This document shows, piece after piece, positions 1-12,287 of a stretch of DNA of 64,000 nucleotides; the stretch's first letter is position 1; the number at the start of each line of letters is the position of its first letter. Source of the stretch: Colletotrichum lupini (taxonomy: Eukaryota; Ascomycota; Sordariomycetes; Glomerellales; Glomerellaceae); assembly GCF_023278565.1 (NCBI RefSeq), contig NC_064673.1, positions 2,232,001-2,296,000 on the forward strand, in the 5' to 3' direction. A model generated the notes under the pieces. The model was not told where the DNA came from. It saw nothing but the letters and a program-made list of their open reading frames with translations, and searched no databases. A program made the translations under genes and the position numbers.

Positions 1-2527
1 ACTGATGATTAGGATAGTGGCGATTTGGGTCGGAAGGTGATAAGATTTGAGTTTATAGTCGGTGAGGAGTAAGATGGAGTTCGAAGCGAACATTTGCCCT
101 GGCTAAGAACCATTGGTCTGTGTGGGGTCATATTGTCAGCCTACAGATAATCGAAGCCATGGGCCAATCGGACTCTAATTGACTATTTTCGACGGATGAC
201 ATAGCCTCTTGTATTGAAATCATCAGGGAGTATTGAGTTGAATGCGTGCTTGGGATACATCGGGCGTACCATGTAGTCAAAAAGCGTATGCTATCGTGTG
301 ATTATCCCTTGAAAGCCTGATCCCGTTAAGTTTGATCTTTTGCGCCTTTAAGGACTGAAAAAACCATCACATAGCCTCTAATTATTAGAGCCTCGTCACG
401 TTTGTATGGGATAATGATTTGTTCTTTTTGTCAACCTGTTGCCACCAAATTCAGTCAGACCAGCCTAGTCCAACGTCACATCTCAGAACAGTTAGGCATG
501 ATTGCCAGCCATGTGCACTGGAGTTCAACGATAGCAGAATATCGCAACACGATGGTCTATCTTAATTATCCAATTCGTGTTTGAAAGATCTAACACGAGC
601 TCATGGCTGAAGGCAACTCAAGTTTGGTTGTCTTTTTGGTAGTGTTTCAAATAAAAGAGGAATCTAGAACAACACGTGTTGGTAATCATTTCTTCTGTTG
701 GTTCTAAGCGAATCTTGTTCACGATTTGGCTTGAATAAGTAGTCCAGCCTGCCGTAGTTCAGGCTGGAAGTTTGGCTGAACGGGTGTAGTTGATGGATAA
801 AGTCACATGTAAGCAATGATTAGTAACATATCTTTCAGTTTCACCAATAGTCTTGGGCAGCTTTCCTTAAGCTCTTACTTGTATATACTTGGATCAACAG
901 GACCGACTTTAAAGGCTTGAATTCATCCGACGAGAAGGGCTTCCCGTAACGTATTCTCTTTTGTTGAAAATAGCACAGCAAGAGGCCCATCCGAAAGAAA
1001 GGGCAAAGAAGACTGGTAAGGAGATAACAGCGCCTAGGATGGAGAAGTTCAAGACTTTCTGATTCGCCCATGATAATCTGTAGGGCGAATAATGGCACAA
1101 TTGATTGGCACGGGCGGATAGTGAGTACAAGTAATTAACACTCTTCACGCTGAGCGAGCACCAGTGCGATATCGTCAGCTCATCTAGTCAGCGCATTCTT
1201 ATTCCGTAACGTTACATGGATGAGTTGGCCTCAAGATTTGCCAGGACCAAGGCATTGAAACGCGTTCTTGAACATACTGAGATGGTGGCGTCTAAGCCGC
1301 CATCCTTCAACTAGGTAAGGTAAGCAACGAGTGTTTCATCCGAAACATCCTTCTCGCATATCATCCTTCCCTCTTCGTCCATTCGTATCGAACAGGGTCG
1401 CTGCCTAGGAGTAGAGAAGGGAGCTACGTCGAGAAGGTCTCGGATCACTTGAACTAAGTTGAGGATCAGCGGGCGACTAGGTAGACAGACGGGCTAAGAC
1501 TCGAACCCCCCACGTAGCTAGTCTCCTCAGACGTCGGAGGCTGAAATCACACCGCGATCACCATTGGGCGCAAGGATAATGATCCATGAACCCTCTGAAG
1601 GATTAACGGAGTTAGTCGAGCTGCATATTCACCGAGACGAATCATGCACTAGGAGCATAATATTGCTCGGCCCGAGACCAGTAAATTAGATGATTGGCTA
1701 CGAAAGTGTCCGGTCGGGACTAAGAGGTCTCCTGTCATATTTCACATTGTCTGCGCCTCTGTCAAATATGTACTGTTAGCCGTCAAACAACGGTCCAGGC
1801 TTACTCCATATCCCAAGGCGGGCAAGTGCTTTGGTTGTCCGTGACGGTCACGGCGTGCGGCTTCAGCCGGCACTCTGGAGTGGACGCAAATCCTTGTCGA
1901 GCCATTCATGATAAGGCATGCCGCGTCGGAGCAACGGGACCAAAAGATGAGGCACAACGGGATGCAGGGGCCTCAAAGGAGATCTTACTTGGCACTTTTG
2001 CCAACGAATAGACGTCGACCTAATCGTAAAACGTGCACAAGCGACCAGGATTATGATCCAAAAAGGTTTCCGTCGCTCAAATTTCGTGAACAGCGGCTCA
2101 CGACCGAGATCCGCGCTTCCTCAGACTGCACCGAGATCCGGTTTGAGCAGTAATACATGCAAATACTTTGCCATCCGTTCTTGTCTAGTCATCGCCCGGG
2201 AGGCGTGCACTGGGCCAACGTCTCGGTTCGCGCCGGGATTAGCGGCACACTTAGTGTCTTAGGCTAAGCATAACAAGACTCATGGCATGTTGGATTGATC
2301 TTTCGTCTATGTTTGCCAAGTTAGGAAGCCCAACATTCAAGCTTACGTATACTTGTAAGCACGACCAGCTTTGGGGTTCTAATCCCACCTCCTACATACC
2401 TTCTCTCACACCTAATTAGTCGATTTCCAGGAATACCAGCACCTACAACAATCGGGAGTGGCTGTCTTCGTGCTGCTTTCTATACCATCCCTCTCGTCTT
2501 TTCCGCACCCGAATCGCCTTTCGCACA
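1..2527. other. Intergenic region without a supportable gene
   Basis: Only short, overlapping open frames occur here and none shows a family motif or a credible splice structure. Base composition is ordinary, with no sign of the RIP-type AT richness seen later. The last part is probably the promoter and 5' UTR of the transporter starting at 2528. One minus-strand frame at 909-1148 contains a single hydrophobic stretch but no recognisable domain, so I do not call it. Confidence 0.55.
744..767. repeat. Perfect 8-bp inverted repeat (hairpin)
   Basis: CCAGCCTG at 744-751 and CAGGCTGG at 760-767 are exact inverted repeats around an 8-base loop. It could be a structured RNA element or a dimeric binding site; with no gene nearby I cannot assign a role. 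Confidence 0.35.
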
Positions 2528-4178
2528 ATGATGATCTCGAGTGAGCTGGAGAGGCAGGCGCCGCTGCCAAATGAGAAGTCGGTGAGTACGGGACCAATCT
2601 TGGTGCCCGACTCTGCCTCACTCAGTGAAGAGCAGCATGATGGCAATGAGAATCTACCCCCTCGAGACAGTGGAAGAGCAGCTTGGACGAGCCTCATTGC
2701 TATCTCCGTCATTGCGATGGCAACCTGGGGTGAGTCAACATGAGAGTCGCTCTGTTGCAGGCCATTTTGACAATCATGAATATAGGCTTCGGAGCCACTC
2801 AGGGTGTGTTTCGAGAATACTACTTCAAGACTCCTCCTCTACAAGGGAATCAATTAGTCGCTTCTACAGGCCTGTTAGTAGTGGTAAGGACGCTCAATAT
2901 TCATTTATACCACTGACCTAAGTTTTGCCAGGGCCTGTTGCAAACTCTGCCGCCGTTTCTACTCAAGATCATCACAGCCTACCCTCACTATAGACGCTAC
3001 ATGATGTGGAGTGGTATGGTGCTAGTGGTAGCATCTTCAATTGGCGCTGCTTTCTCGACTACTGTAAGCAGTTTTCAAACAGTCTTTGTGTTCAATCGAA
3101 ATGTTGACAGTTTGTCCCAGGCTGTGCAGGTCATCATGACACAAGGGCTCATGTATGGATTCTCGAGTGGCCTTCTCTTCGCACCTTGCTTAAGCTTCGT
3201 GGACGAGTGGTTCCTCAAGCGTCGTGGTCTTGCCAACGGCATATTGTATGATGCATAGAACCTTATAGCCAACAGAACGACTAGCTAATTTGATGGTGGC
3301 AGTTTCGGAGCCCCCAACATCGCGGCCGCCGGTCTTTCTCCAATATTTTCCGTCCTGCTCAAGCGCTTCGGGCCTCGTACAACTCTGATTGGATGGGCTG
3401 TGTTTACAGCAGTGATCATATCACTTGGCATTATCTTCGTTCGCCCTCGACGTACAAGTAAATCGGAAATGGAGGCTGCAGCTCGACAATCATCGTCTAC
3501 TACTAGAGTCTTCAGAAAGCCAGTGTTTTGGCTCTTTGTTCTTTCGATGACGCTGCAAAGTCTGGCAAACAATTTACCGGCAAACTACCTGCCCAGTTAC
3601 GCCACGGACCTGGGTGTCTCGCCGGAGAAAGGCGCCTTGTTGGTCACATTCCTGTCGCTGTTTGGGATCATCGGTCAAATCTCGCTGGGAGCCTTGACGT
3701 AAGTAAAATGGACCTCAAATCTACGTATGACTCGTTGCTAATAAATAGATACAACAGAGATGCGATCGGACCGTTGATACCCATGCTGCTTAGCACCCTC
3801 GTCAGCAGCTTTGCAGTCTTCGTTGTATGGGGATTGGGTATATACTACTGGAATATGGTGATCACTTCGATCTTATTTGGGGCATTTGCTTTTAGCTTCA
3901 TGGTTCTGCGAAGCCACATGGCGGCAATTGCGGTTGATGATTCCGAGCGGCCGGCCGAGGAACTCTTCGTTTCCGGCATTCTCCTATTTACCAGAGGTGT
4001 CATAGGTGTGGCGTCAGGCTACATAGCTGCGGCTGTTCTTCAAAACAGCGAGAGTATTGGAGTGCAGCCTGGGTACGGCGCTGGAAAGTGGCGATCATTC
4101 ATCATTCTCCTGGGGACGACAATGACCGCAGCTACCCTAGGAGCCTTTGGTCTATTAAAGAAACGGAAGACAGCTTGA
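2528..4178 (+). CDS. MFS transporter, monocarboxylate-transporter-like
   Basis: Predicted plasma-membrane or organellar solute carrier of the major facilitator superfamily, closest in style to fungal MCT-like transporters; the substrate is unknown. Proposed exons: 2528-2729, 2786-2883, 2932-3063, 3121-3245, 3303-3698, 3749-4178, giving 460 residues. The N-terminal ~60 residues are hydrophilic, followed by about twelve hydrophobic segments. The block FVDEWFLKRRGLANGI (after TM4) and the central loop before the second half match the MCT-type pattern of an exposed loop followed by a conserved R/K-rich motif. All splice junctions keep frame. The third intron (3064-3120, 57 nt) has no in-frame stop, so retention would add 19 residues. 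ATG 2528 is followed at once by a second ATG. The stop codon is about 65 bp before the Copia insertion. Confidence 0.85.
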
Positions 4179-4239
4179 AAACTTGCAATTTCCTCCCCAA
4201 CGATCAATATATCAATTCGATTCAAGCATCAGTAGATAT

Positions 4240-4244
4240 ACTTA
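4240..4244. repeat. Target-site duplication, left copy (Copia copy 1)
   Basis: ACTTA here pairs with ACTTG at 11096-11100. The single difference is a G-to-A change, as expected from RIP. Five base pairs is the usual duplication for Copia integration. Confidence 0.7.
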
Positions 4245-4449
4245 TGTCGGATTAGAAGTCTAATTCGACCGCGGCATACAGCCGACTGCGCAGGGGCTAA
4301 TTAGGGGCCCTATTTACGATTATCGTAGCCAGCCTAACCTACGGTTAGAACCTCCTTTTTATACCTATTACGTAGATATTTATATAGTTTAATTAATCTC
4401 TTTATTACCTACGGTTCGAATTAACTACCCTATAATAGGGATACTAATA
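4245..4449 (+). repeat. 5' LTR of Copia copy 1
   Basis: 205 bp, same length as and closely similar to 10891-11095. Differences are mostly C/T and G/A. It begins TGTCGG and ends ACTAATA (mutated from ACTAACA). Confidence 0.9.
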
Positions 4450-7400
4450 CTAATTAGTAATTAAACTTTATTATTATAAATCGGTAAGGTATCTCGCTAT
4501 ATAAAAGAGACGACTTTTTAATACCGCACGGGATAGGAGATTTATGCTAATTAACCTTACGAAAGTAAACGAAAAAGGAGGCAATTCTTAAATACCGCAC
4601 GGAATTAAGTAATTATAGCCCTTTATTACTTACGAGAGGTCGACGTTTATTACGTTAAACTATATTAATTAATAGAACTACTTAAGTAACTAGCCTTTTG
4701 CCGTCGCCCTAAGTAGTTTTTTTACTAAACGATTTTTCTATAGCCGGCCCGCGATTAGAAATTAACTAGTTAAATTAGTAAAAGTACGATATAAAAGAGC
4801 ACCGCGCGATTAAAAAAGGGGATTTTTAAATATAAATATTCTTATTTAGTAACGAAGGTAACCTTATAAGAGTTATTAAGCTAAGAGATCTATAGTATAT
4901 AAGGAAGTCTATTACTACGAGGATCTTATAAGTACGACTTTAAACCCGCGATCTAAATAACCTTTTCGTAGCTCCTTTAATTACCCCCCGGGTATTATTT
5001 AAGAATATAATATAAGGGACGGTCTAATGAAAGAGGAGGGGATTTAGAGGTCCTAACGGTATCGAGCTAAGAGTATTACGGATCTCGGAAATTAACTAAG
5101 GAAGCTATTTAGAGATTATAAAGAGTACGAGGCTTAGGAGGCTAGAAGTATATAAGATAGTAGAAATTAGTAACTAATAAAGATCCCGAGACTAATCACT
5201 ATATCTTCTTATAGTAATATAAACGTTTGCCGCTACTATTATTAAAAAGAACTACTAAAACCTACCCTTTTTTATTAAATAAAAAGGAGGATCTTAGTAA
5301 GTACGATAGCTAGCGATTTAAAAAGGTAGTAGTAATCGCTAGAAATAGTAAAAATAAGAATAGTAATAAAATAGCGAAAAGAAGCGAGAATCTCCTAGAC
5401 CCTAATAAATTCGTTAAGTAGTAAAAGTACGGATTTATTACGACCCGCGCGCGGATTAAATATATCCTTATTAAAATTAAATACGCTAGCGACTACTAAT
5501 ATAAGTATAAACTAGAGCACGACCCTTAGCGAGTTAAGGTAAGGAAAAAAAGAACGAAACCCGATCCTAAATAGAATCCTAATCCTTTATAAGTAGGTAA
5601 ATATTAACCCGGACTATTAGGGGACGTAGATATATAAAATTACGGATTAGCCTAACGGTAAGTAAATTAACGTAGTATTAATCTATTTAACTAAAGTCTA
5701 TAAAAAAAAGGGGCTATAGGGGTAACCCCTATTTTACGAGATCGTAGACGACCTTAGCTATTAGCTAAACGAATAGTTCGCGAGCGTAAGCCTAAGAATC
5801 GCAAAAATAGTTAATAAATTCCTCTATAAGCGAGGGGTATTACTAGCGTAATTATAATCGTAAGAGCTATACGAAATACTAATAGTAATAATTATAGAAG
5901 AGGAATTCGTACTATAGAACTAAGTATAAGTCGATAGAGCGTATAATCGCTTTAACGAATTTAAAAAAAGGGTAAACGACTTAGATTTCCTCCTTATAAT
6001 TATTAACGGAAATCTATTATTATAAAAGGATATACCGGGGTAAAATATAGTACTAGAAGTACGATAATTAATAATTCTACTTATTTCGATCTATAACTCG
6101 TTACCGCTACTAATACGAAATTCGGCGCCGATTAGCTAATAAAAAAAGAAGTAAACGACCCGAAGTTACTAATAATACGTAGCGACGCAGGGTTCGTATA
6201 TAGATACTAAAAATCTAATAGCGAATACGAGGCAATTTATAAACTTTAAAAAGATCTTCTTAAAAAAGAAATTATACTCTGGGGGGAAGTATAAGGTCTT
6301 ATAAAAAACCCTAACGATGTTTTACGATTACTACGAAAAAGTCAGAATTAGGGAATACTAATACTATTCGGTAATTAATATCGTACTCATAAGCAAAGCT
6401 TCTAATTACTATTACGAAGCGGTACGTAATCTTAATTAAAACGACTTTTTTAGTATAATTAACGTAATCCGAAGCCGCTTCGAGACTTATAATAAGAACT
6501 TAGAGCTCCTATCTAAGCTACGAGCGATTTTTTATATATTTATAACTAGGATAATAGAGGGTAAATCGCGAGTAAAGATCCTTAAAAAGCTTATTAATTA
6601 AATTAATAAGCTAGTAAAAACCTAGCTAAATAAGGGGATAAACGAGCGGAAAGTCGGATATTTTTATACCGTAGTTTAGCGTATACTAAAAGTAAAGATT
6701 ACCCTATACTAAGCACCCGAAGACTATAAAACGCTTTACTCGAGGCTAAGATCTAGTTTTAATATTAAAGCGAGAATACTACGCTAAACCTACCTCTAAG
6801 CGTACGACGGCCCTTATTAATAATATTAAGTCGATCGAACGTATAATAAAAAAGGAAAAGAGGCTAGATATAGTAATTACTAGTAAGGAGGCCCAGATTT
6901 ATTAAATAAGTAAAGATTTAACTTATAAGTAGGGTAATAGAAAAAGTAATATTATATTTATAAAAAGGATAGATATTAATTAAGTAATTACTCTAAAGAA
7001 GAGCGTACTAAATCGTACGAATAGTATAAAAAGTCGAGGGTAGTAAATAGTAAAACTAGCCCTCGTCGGTTTAACTAATTCCTTATTATATATAAGGGTA
7101 GATCTAGGGGTACAAAACCTAGTAACGGTAGCTAAAGTAGCGGCCTAAAGTATATACCCCCTATAGGAGATTCGGAAAATAAAGAAGATCTTACCTCTTA
7201 TACTAACGAATTAGATTATAATAAAATCGACGATATTAACTACTCTTTTTTTACCCCGTTAGCCTCTAGAGGATATATAAGGCTAAACGAATAAAGGGTA
7301 GTAAAAGCTCTTAATAAGTAGGCTTTTATTTATAGATAGTAAGGAAAGGTCCCTTAGATAATAGATATAGAGGTAGCTAAAAGGGCGAATTTAATAGGGC

Positions 7401-10400
7401 CGAAGCCTATTCTCTTAATAATTAAAGAGAAGACGCTATCTCTTTCGATATTTAAAAAAAAAGAATATAATACTAAGTAAATTTAAGGGTAGTTAGAGGG
7501 GTCCTTTTTATACTACTTAGATCCCTCGAATACTAAGCTCGTATAGGTATTCTACGCGAGCAAAAGGTACGGCCTAGATAATTTCTATAGGATTATCCTA
7601 AATACTAGGGTATCGTAATAATTAACTAGAAAAAAAGGGCAATTCTAAGTACTATAAAAGATCGCGCTAATAATGCTTAATACGTTAATAGTAGGTATTA
7701 TAAGGATTAGTTTCGGCCTAAGTAAAGAAATCGTCGCCCTAGGTATAGTAAAAATAGAGACGTACTTCGGAACGATAACTTTCTATATTTTACCCGTTAA
7801 TACCCTATTTCTCCTATATTTAAAAAATATAAATCGACTAAGTATTATATTCGATAATACGAGGAATAGAATCTCTAGCGGTAAGCACTTCGAGGTAGTT
7901 AAATAACGATAGGGGTATGCGTTTATAAAGCTTATTAACGATACGAAGTCGATTAATTACCTAATAAAAAGTGAGCTTAGAAGACTATACTAGAGATTTA
8001 GGTACCCGTCGGTTACGAGGCTATATAACTTCTTAAAGTAATTAAGTAATAATAATATCGAAATAGGGGCGCTAGAGTAGTTAATAAAAGTATGCTATTA
8101 ATACTAGATAAATGCGCAGAGCTTATACAGATTTAAGTTTAAATTGCGTAATAAGCTTAACTTTAACTAGGAAATCGTCGTTAATATTTTCTACTTAAAT
8201 AGTTAGCTAGTACTATATATAATCGACGTAGCTATATCTTTTTAAATAGGGCAATTCTTCCGGGATTTATAAATAAAAATAGTATGGGTAGCCCTACGAA
8301 AAAGCTAGATCGATATATACTAAGGACCGCTAGACGGTATTAGAACTAACGCCGGTATTAGCTTTAAGTTAGTAAAATTTAGGGATAATACGACGGCCTA
8401 TACTATATAGCTAAAAGTCGTACCCGTTAAAGCGTACTATAGTATTAGAAAAGTAGAGAGGGTATATTAGTAATTAAAAAGGGCGTTTAGAATTATTAAA
8501 AAAGAAAATCTAGATTTTATTAATAACGAATACCTCTAGATAGCACTTAAATACTATAACGATACTATAGGGCCTAACGGACTTATATTAACGCTATTAG
8601 TATTTAGAGCATATCTAAGAACGACCTTAGCCTCGCTACTATGGCTAAGTATAAGCTAACGAGCCTAAGTAGTTAAAAAAGTAATATAAGTACTACGCGA
8701 GGTAAGTATAAAAAAGTAAGTTAACGAGGTAATTATTACGCGCAATAGGCCCGATATAGGGGATAATTTAGATATATTACTAAATTTAGATATATAAGTA
8801 TAGCGCGAAATTACTTAATAATAAACTGGGCTATATAAGTTAATTTCCGTTAACGAGCGCTCTTATATAGTCGCAAGAGATCGCAACTAGCTACTCGAAG
8901 TGTTAATTATAATAGTTAGACCGTATTATATAGATCCTAACGAGGTAATTTTTAACCTATAAGAAGAAGAAGAGCTAAGGGAAACTATATAACCCGCGGT
9001 AGAGGTATAGGAAATTATCCTTAACGAAATCGTCGTAGTAGTACTAATAGACGACGAGGAAGAGGATATTACTAAAAGGGTATTAATATTACTAGCGAGA
9101 CGTCGTAAAAGACTACGACGGTAAGCCCTAACGCGGCAATTTATTATTAATAACGAGGTAATTAATACCTTTTATATAGTAAAAAAGAAAGCCGATTTCG
9201 AGCTAGTAGTTAAACTACGTAAAGAAGGCGTAATTATAACTACTAAAAAGCCGTATAAGGGATTAGATCTTATCGAAGTAAACACTCTTCGCGATCGAGG
9301 GGTCTATTAATTTATTCTATACGACTTAGAAAAATATACAAACCTCTACATATTTAAATTACGAATAGTTCGTAAGATTAAAAGGAAAAGAACACCCTAG
9401 CCGTACGAGAAGTCTAAATACGTAATTTAGGGATATAGTAACGTGGAAAAAGCGACGCTACTTATATAATCGCTTACTATATAGCGCTATAGCTAATAAT
9501 TAATAATAGTACTAATAGTATCGCTACGGAAGAAAGGATACGAGATTTAGAGCCGTAATATTACCTAGGCCTATACCTAATCGGCCATAGGGCTTATAAG
9601 GAAAATCCTAGCCTATTTACTAAAGGAAATAGCTAGTAAGTACTTAGAAAGCACGATTATCAAAGTACTTAAGCTATTATATAGGCTCGTAGAATCGGGT
9701 ACCTATTAGTAGGCTACTTATTACGATTTTTATATTAATTAATTATTAATAGTTACCTCTACGTACGACCCGTACTTACTAGTCGCGGAGTACGAAGGCG
9801 ATTAATTTAGGATCGTCGGAATATAGACTAATAATATATTAGGCCTATCTAATATTAATTTTATAAAAAAGGAGGATAAGGAGCTTTAAAAAGCGGGCTT
9901 CGTAGCGAAGCTAAAAAAGGTTTTTATAATAAACACCCCCTTAGTATTTAACGGCGGGATTCTCATAATTAAAGGGGAAACCGTCGTTTTTTAATAAAAG
10001 GGGTAGGGCGAAAAGATTAACTTTATTAATCCGAACGTAACCGATATTAAGAAGTAGTATAAGGCTAAGCTTGCGCGGGGGGTATATATTATAAGTATTT
10101 ATTAGCCTAAAGCGATTTTTAATTATATTAGGGTAGTATAGGTTATAAATCTAACCGAACGAGACGTCGAGGTACTTAATAAGCGGCTTAAGTAGTAGTA
10201 AACGAATCTCGATCGAGGTCTCGTTTATTACTTAATCGACCTTGCGATTAATAAGCTCTACGTCTTTATTAATAAGTTATTTACAAATAATAACGACCTT
10301 ACTTCGTAATTAGGGTATATTATTATCCTAGTTAACGAGAGTATGGGCGAGAGCGAATTTATTATATATAATAATATAATCTATTACTTATTAACTAAAA

Positions 10401-10890
10401 GTAAGCGGGTAATAAGAAGTATACTAGCGTTAGAGGTTTATAATATAGTTAACGGTATTAACCTCTCTTACGTAATTTTAATAACGCTAAAGAAGATTAC
10501 TAATCGAATTAGCTTTCTACCTATTCTAACGGTTATCTATATAAATTCTTACTTATTATACGAATACCTCGTTAAATTAAGAACGACGAAGGAAAAGAGG
10601 CTTATAATCGATATTATAGCCCTTAGGTAATCGTATAAACGGCGCGAGATACTCGAGATCCGTTAGATTAATAATAAAAATAACCTCGTAAACGCTTTTA
10701 TAAAAGTAATACTAAATAAGGGATTAGAGTAATTCGTAAGTAGCGGAAAAGTTATTATACGAATAAAGGGATAGGTTATATAAAAAGAGTAGAGAAAAGG
10801 GGGAAAAGGAGACGACTTAGTAAACGGGCCCGAGGTTAAATTATACCTCTAACTATAGCGGTTAAATTAATAAAAAAAAGAGAAAATTAG
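4450..10890 (+). pseudogene. Copia gag-pol remnant (protease, integrase region, RT, RNase H)
   Basis: No intact polyprotein frame survives. At about 7740-7870 the plus strand still reads a stretch ending ILPVNTLFLLYL, like the fungal Copia protease region (usually ...DTPFLLCL). Around 9800-9850 a GIQTNNIL-like stretch matches the RT active-site region, which is GLQTDDTL in related elements. At 10565-10600 LVKLRTTKEKRL followed by an IDIIALR-like block matches the RNase H terminus. The earlier part (about 4700-7500) should be gag, but stops in every frame prevent recognition. The order protease-RT-RNase H with RNase H last supports Copia over Gypsy. Confidence 0.8.
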
Positions 10891-11095
10891 TATTAAATTA
10901 GAAGTCTAATTCGACCGTAGTATATAGCCGACTACGCAGGGGCTAATTAGGGGCCCTATTTACGATTATTATAGCTAGCCTAACCTACGGTTAGAACCTC
11001 CTTTTTATACTTACTACGCAAATATTTACATAGTTTAATTAATCTCTTCGTCACCTACGGTTCGAACTAACTACCCTATAATAGGGATACTAACA
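10891..11095 (+). repeat. 3' LTR of Copia copy 1
   Basis: 205 bp. The start TATTAA is TGTCGG with G-to-A and C-to-T changes; the end ACTAACA is unmutated. The TSD copy ACTTG follows at once. Confidence 0.9.
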
Positions 11096-11100
11096 ACTTG
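11096..11100. repeat. Target-site duplication, right copy (Copia copy 1)
   Basis: ACTTG, the partner of ACTTA at 4240-4244. Confidence 0.7.
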
Positions 11101-11437
11101 AAAGTGGTATTTAAAGCCTGCCTTCGCAATAGGTGCTCATAGGACACAAATCTGATCCCGGTGATTAAATGGATTTGACAGCATATCGGGCAATCGCTCG
11201 TACTTCGCCAGATCCTGGAAATAAAATCGCATTATTTTCTTTTTAGCAAAACTCTCGAAGGTCCTCCCTATGTGTGTCTTTGAACCAAGACGATGGCATA
11301 CTTCAGACGTCGATTGCTCATTCACCAAGGTAGTTGAGAATTCAGGTTTGGTTTTTAGAAGACCTTGCAGCTTGGCAATATTTTGGTGAAAACAATCCGA
11401 ACATATAGCGTTGAGCGTGTACTTCTAGTCTACAATT
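11101..11437. other. 3' flank of the cysteine dioxygenase gene
   Basis: Normal base composition resumes exactly at the right edge of the Copia element. No gene is seen. This stretch should hold the 3' UTR and polyadenylation signals of the minus-strand gene at 11438-12287. Confidence 0.5.
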
Positions 11438-12287
11438 TCAAAGTAGAGATGGTGCCAGTTTCTTTGTTACACTGGCCAGCGCGTCTGTATCTCGGTGGCC
11501 ATGAATGGAATAGTACTCGCAGTTTTTCACAAGGGTTCCCTCCCCAGTCTCTGCGTCAAAGACGTAGCAGCCATTCTTGACAATATTGGGCGGCGTGTAG
11601 AGATGGAGCGAGACAGCAAAATCATTGCTGTTGTTCCACATCTTGTGCACACCCTGGTCGTCGCTCATGTAGGCCACATGGTTCTCTGTGTAAACTGATT
11701 CCAAAGCCACATGCATGCTATCATTGGTATCATTCAAGGCGGCTGAGTCGGTTCCCCGGTTGGAGTCCTGAGGAAAGTCGTAGCGTGTCTCCGTCAGGCT
11801 TCCTTTGAGGATCTTCATCAAGCAGTGCGCGTTGCTATGACTGTGGATGGGGCTTCCCTTTCCGGGTGTCCAGACGAGGACCAACTATATCCACACAAAT
11901 TAGAAACAGACGAGCATCTTTCATGATCACAGGTCTTACCAAGTTACTCTTGCCGTTACCCTCATCTACGAGGTTTCGGGTATATGCCATGCTGGGATTG
12001 GCAAATGCAAAAGCTCCCCATTCTTTCTCATCGCTGGTATAATTCTTCATGAGATCCATCAACAAGTCAAGGTCGATATCATCACAGGTCAGCCCCGAAG
12101 AACCGAGAGCGTCTTTAAGAGCTTTCACAAGCTCATCGAACTTGCCAAGATGTTTGAGGCTAATTGTGTCTTCAGAATGCGGCATTGTAAAAAGCTTGGA
12201 CAAGTGTTGACGCCAGTCAAGATCAAGAGGGTGCATGAAACGGACGAGAAGGCGGCAAATATAATCTTCTGTTTTCAACCTCTGCAT
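11438..12287 (-). CDS. Cysteine dioxygenase (cupin)
   Basis: Predicted to oxidise L-cysteine to cysteine sulfinic acid with O2 and a mononuclear iron, the first step of cysteine breakdown and sulfite/taurine formation in the cytosol. Exons (minus): 12287-11940 and 11884-11438, giving 264 residues, somewhat longer than animal enzymes (about 200). The splice joins SNL to LVLVW and restores the family block around KGNGKSNLLVL. Iron ligands are visible in HSHSNAHC (His130, His132) and in the later VSLHLYTPP (His210). Cys137 and Tyr212 sit where the family's Cys-Tyr thioether crosslink forms. The N-terminal ~65 residues are typical of fungal forms. Its start faces that of the 2OG oxygenase at 13562, with 1.27 kb between them. 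The stop lies 343 bp from the Copia LTR and the gene looks intact. Confidence 0.92.

Larger units (their letters stand above)
4245..11095 (+). mobile_element. Ty1/Copia LTR retrotransposon, copy 1, RIP-mutated
   Basis: A 6,851-bp element bounded by two 205-bp LTRs (4245-4449 and 10891-11095) starting TGTCGG and ending ACTAACA before mutation. The interior is very AT-rich, almost free of CpA and TpG, and full of stop codons. Remnants on the plus strand read in the Copia order: a protease-like stretch near 7673-7906, a reverse-transcriptase remnant near 9730-10050, and an RNase H C-terminus at about 10343-10720. It is non-autonomous now. Compared with copy 2 (27374-34772) it lacks about 0.5 kb in the gag region near 5085-5106. 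Confidence 0.92.

Noticed and set aside
841..1148. Minus-strand frames with one hydrophobic stretch
   Set aside because: Two overlapping frames, no family motif, no splice model. Could be a decayed membrane-protein end, but not supportable.
1495..1575. tRNA-like stretch (minus strand reads GGTTCGAGT near a possible stem-loop)
   Set aside because: The T-arm stem does not pair over five bases, and no acceptor stem or consistent anticodon arm can be drawn. Not a tRNA gene.
7673..7906. Open frame as an independent gene
   Set aside because: Lies inside the Copia element and resembles its protease region; a remnant, not a host gene.
10343..10630. Open frame as an independent gene
   Set aside because: Matches the Copia RNase H C-terminus; a remnant.
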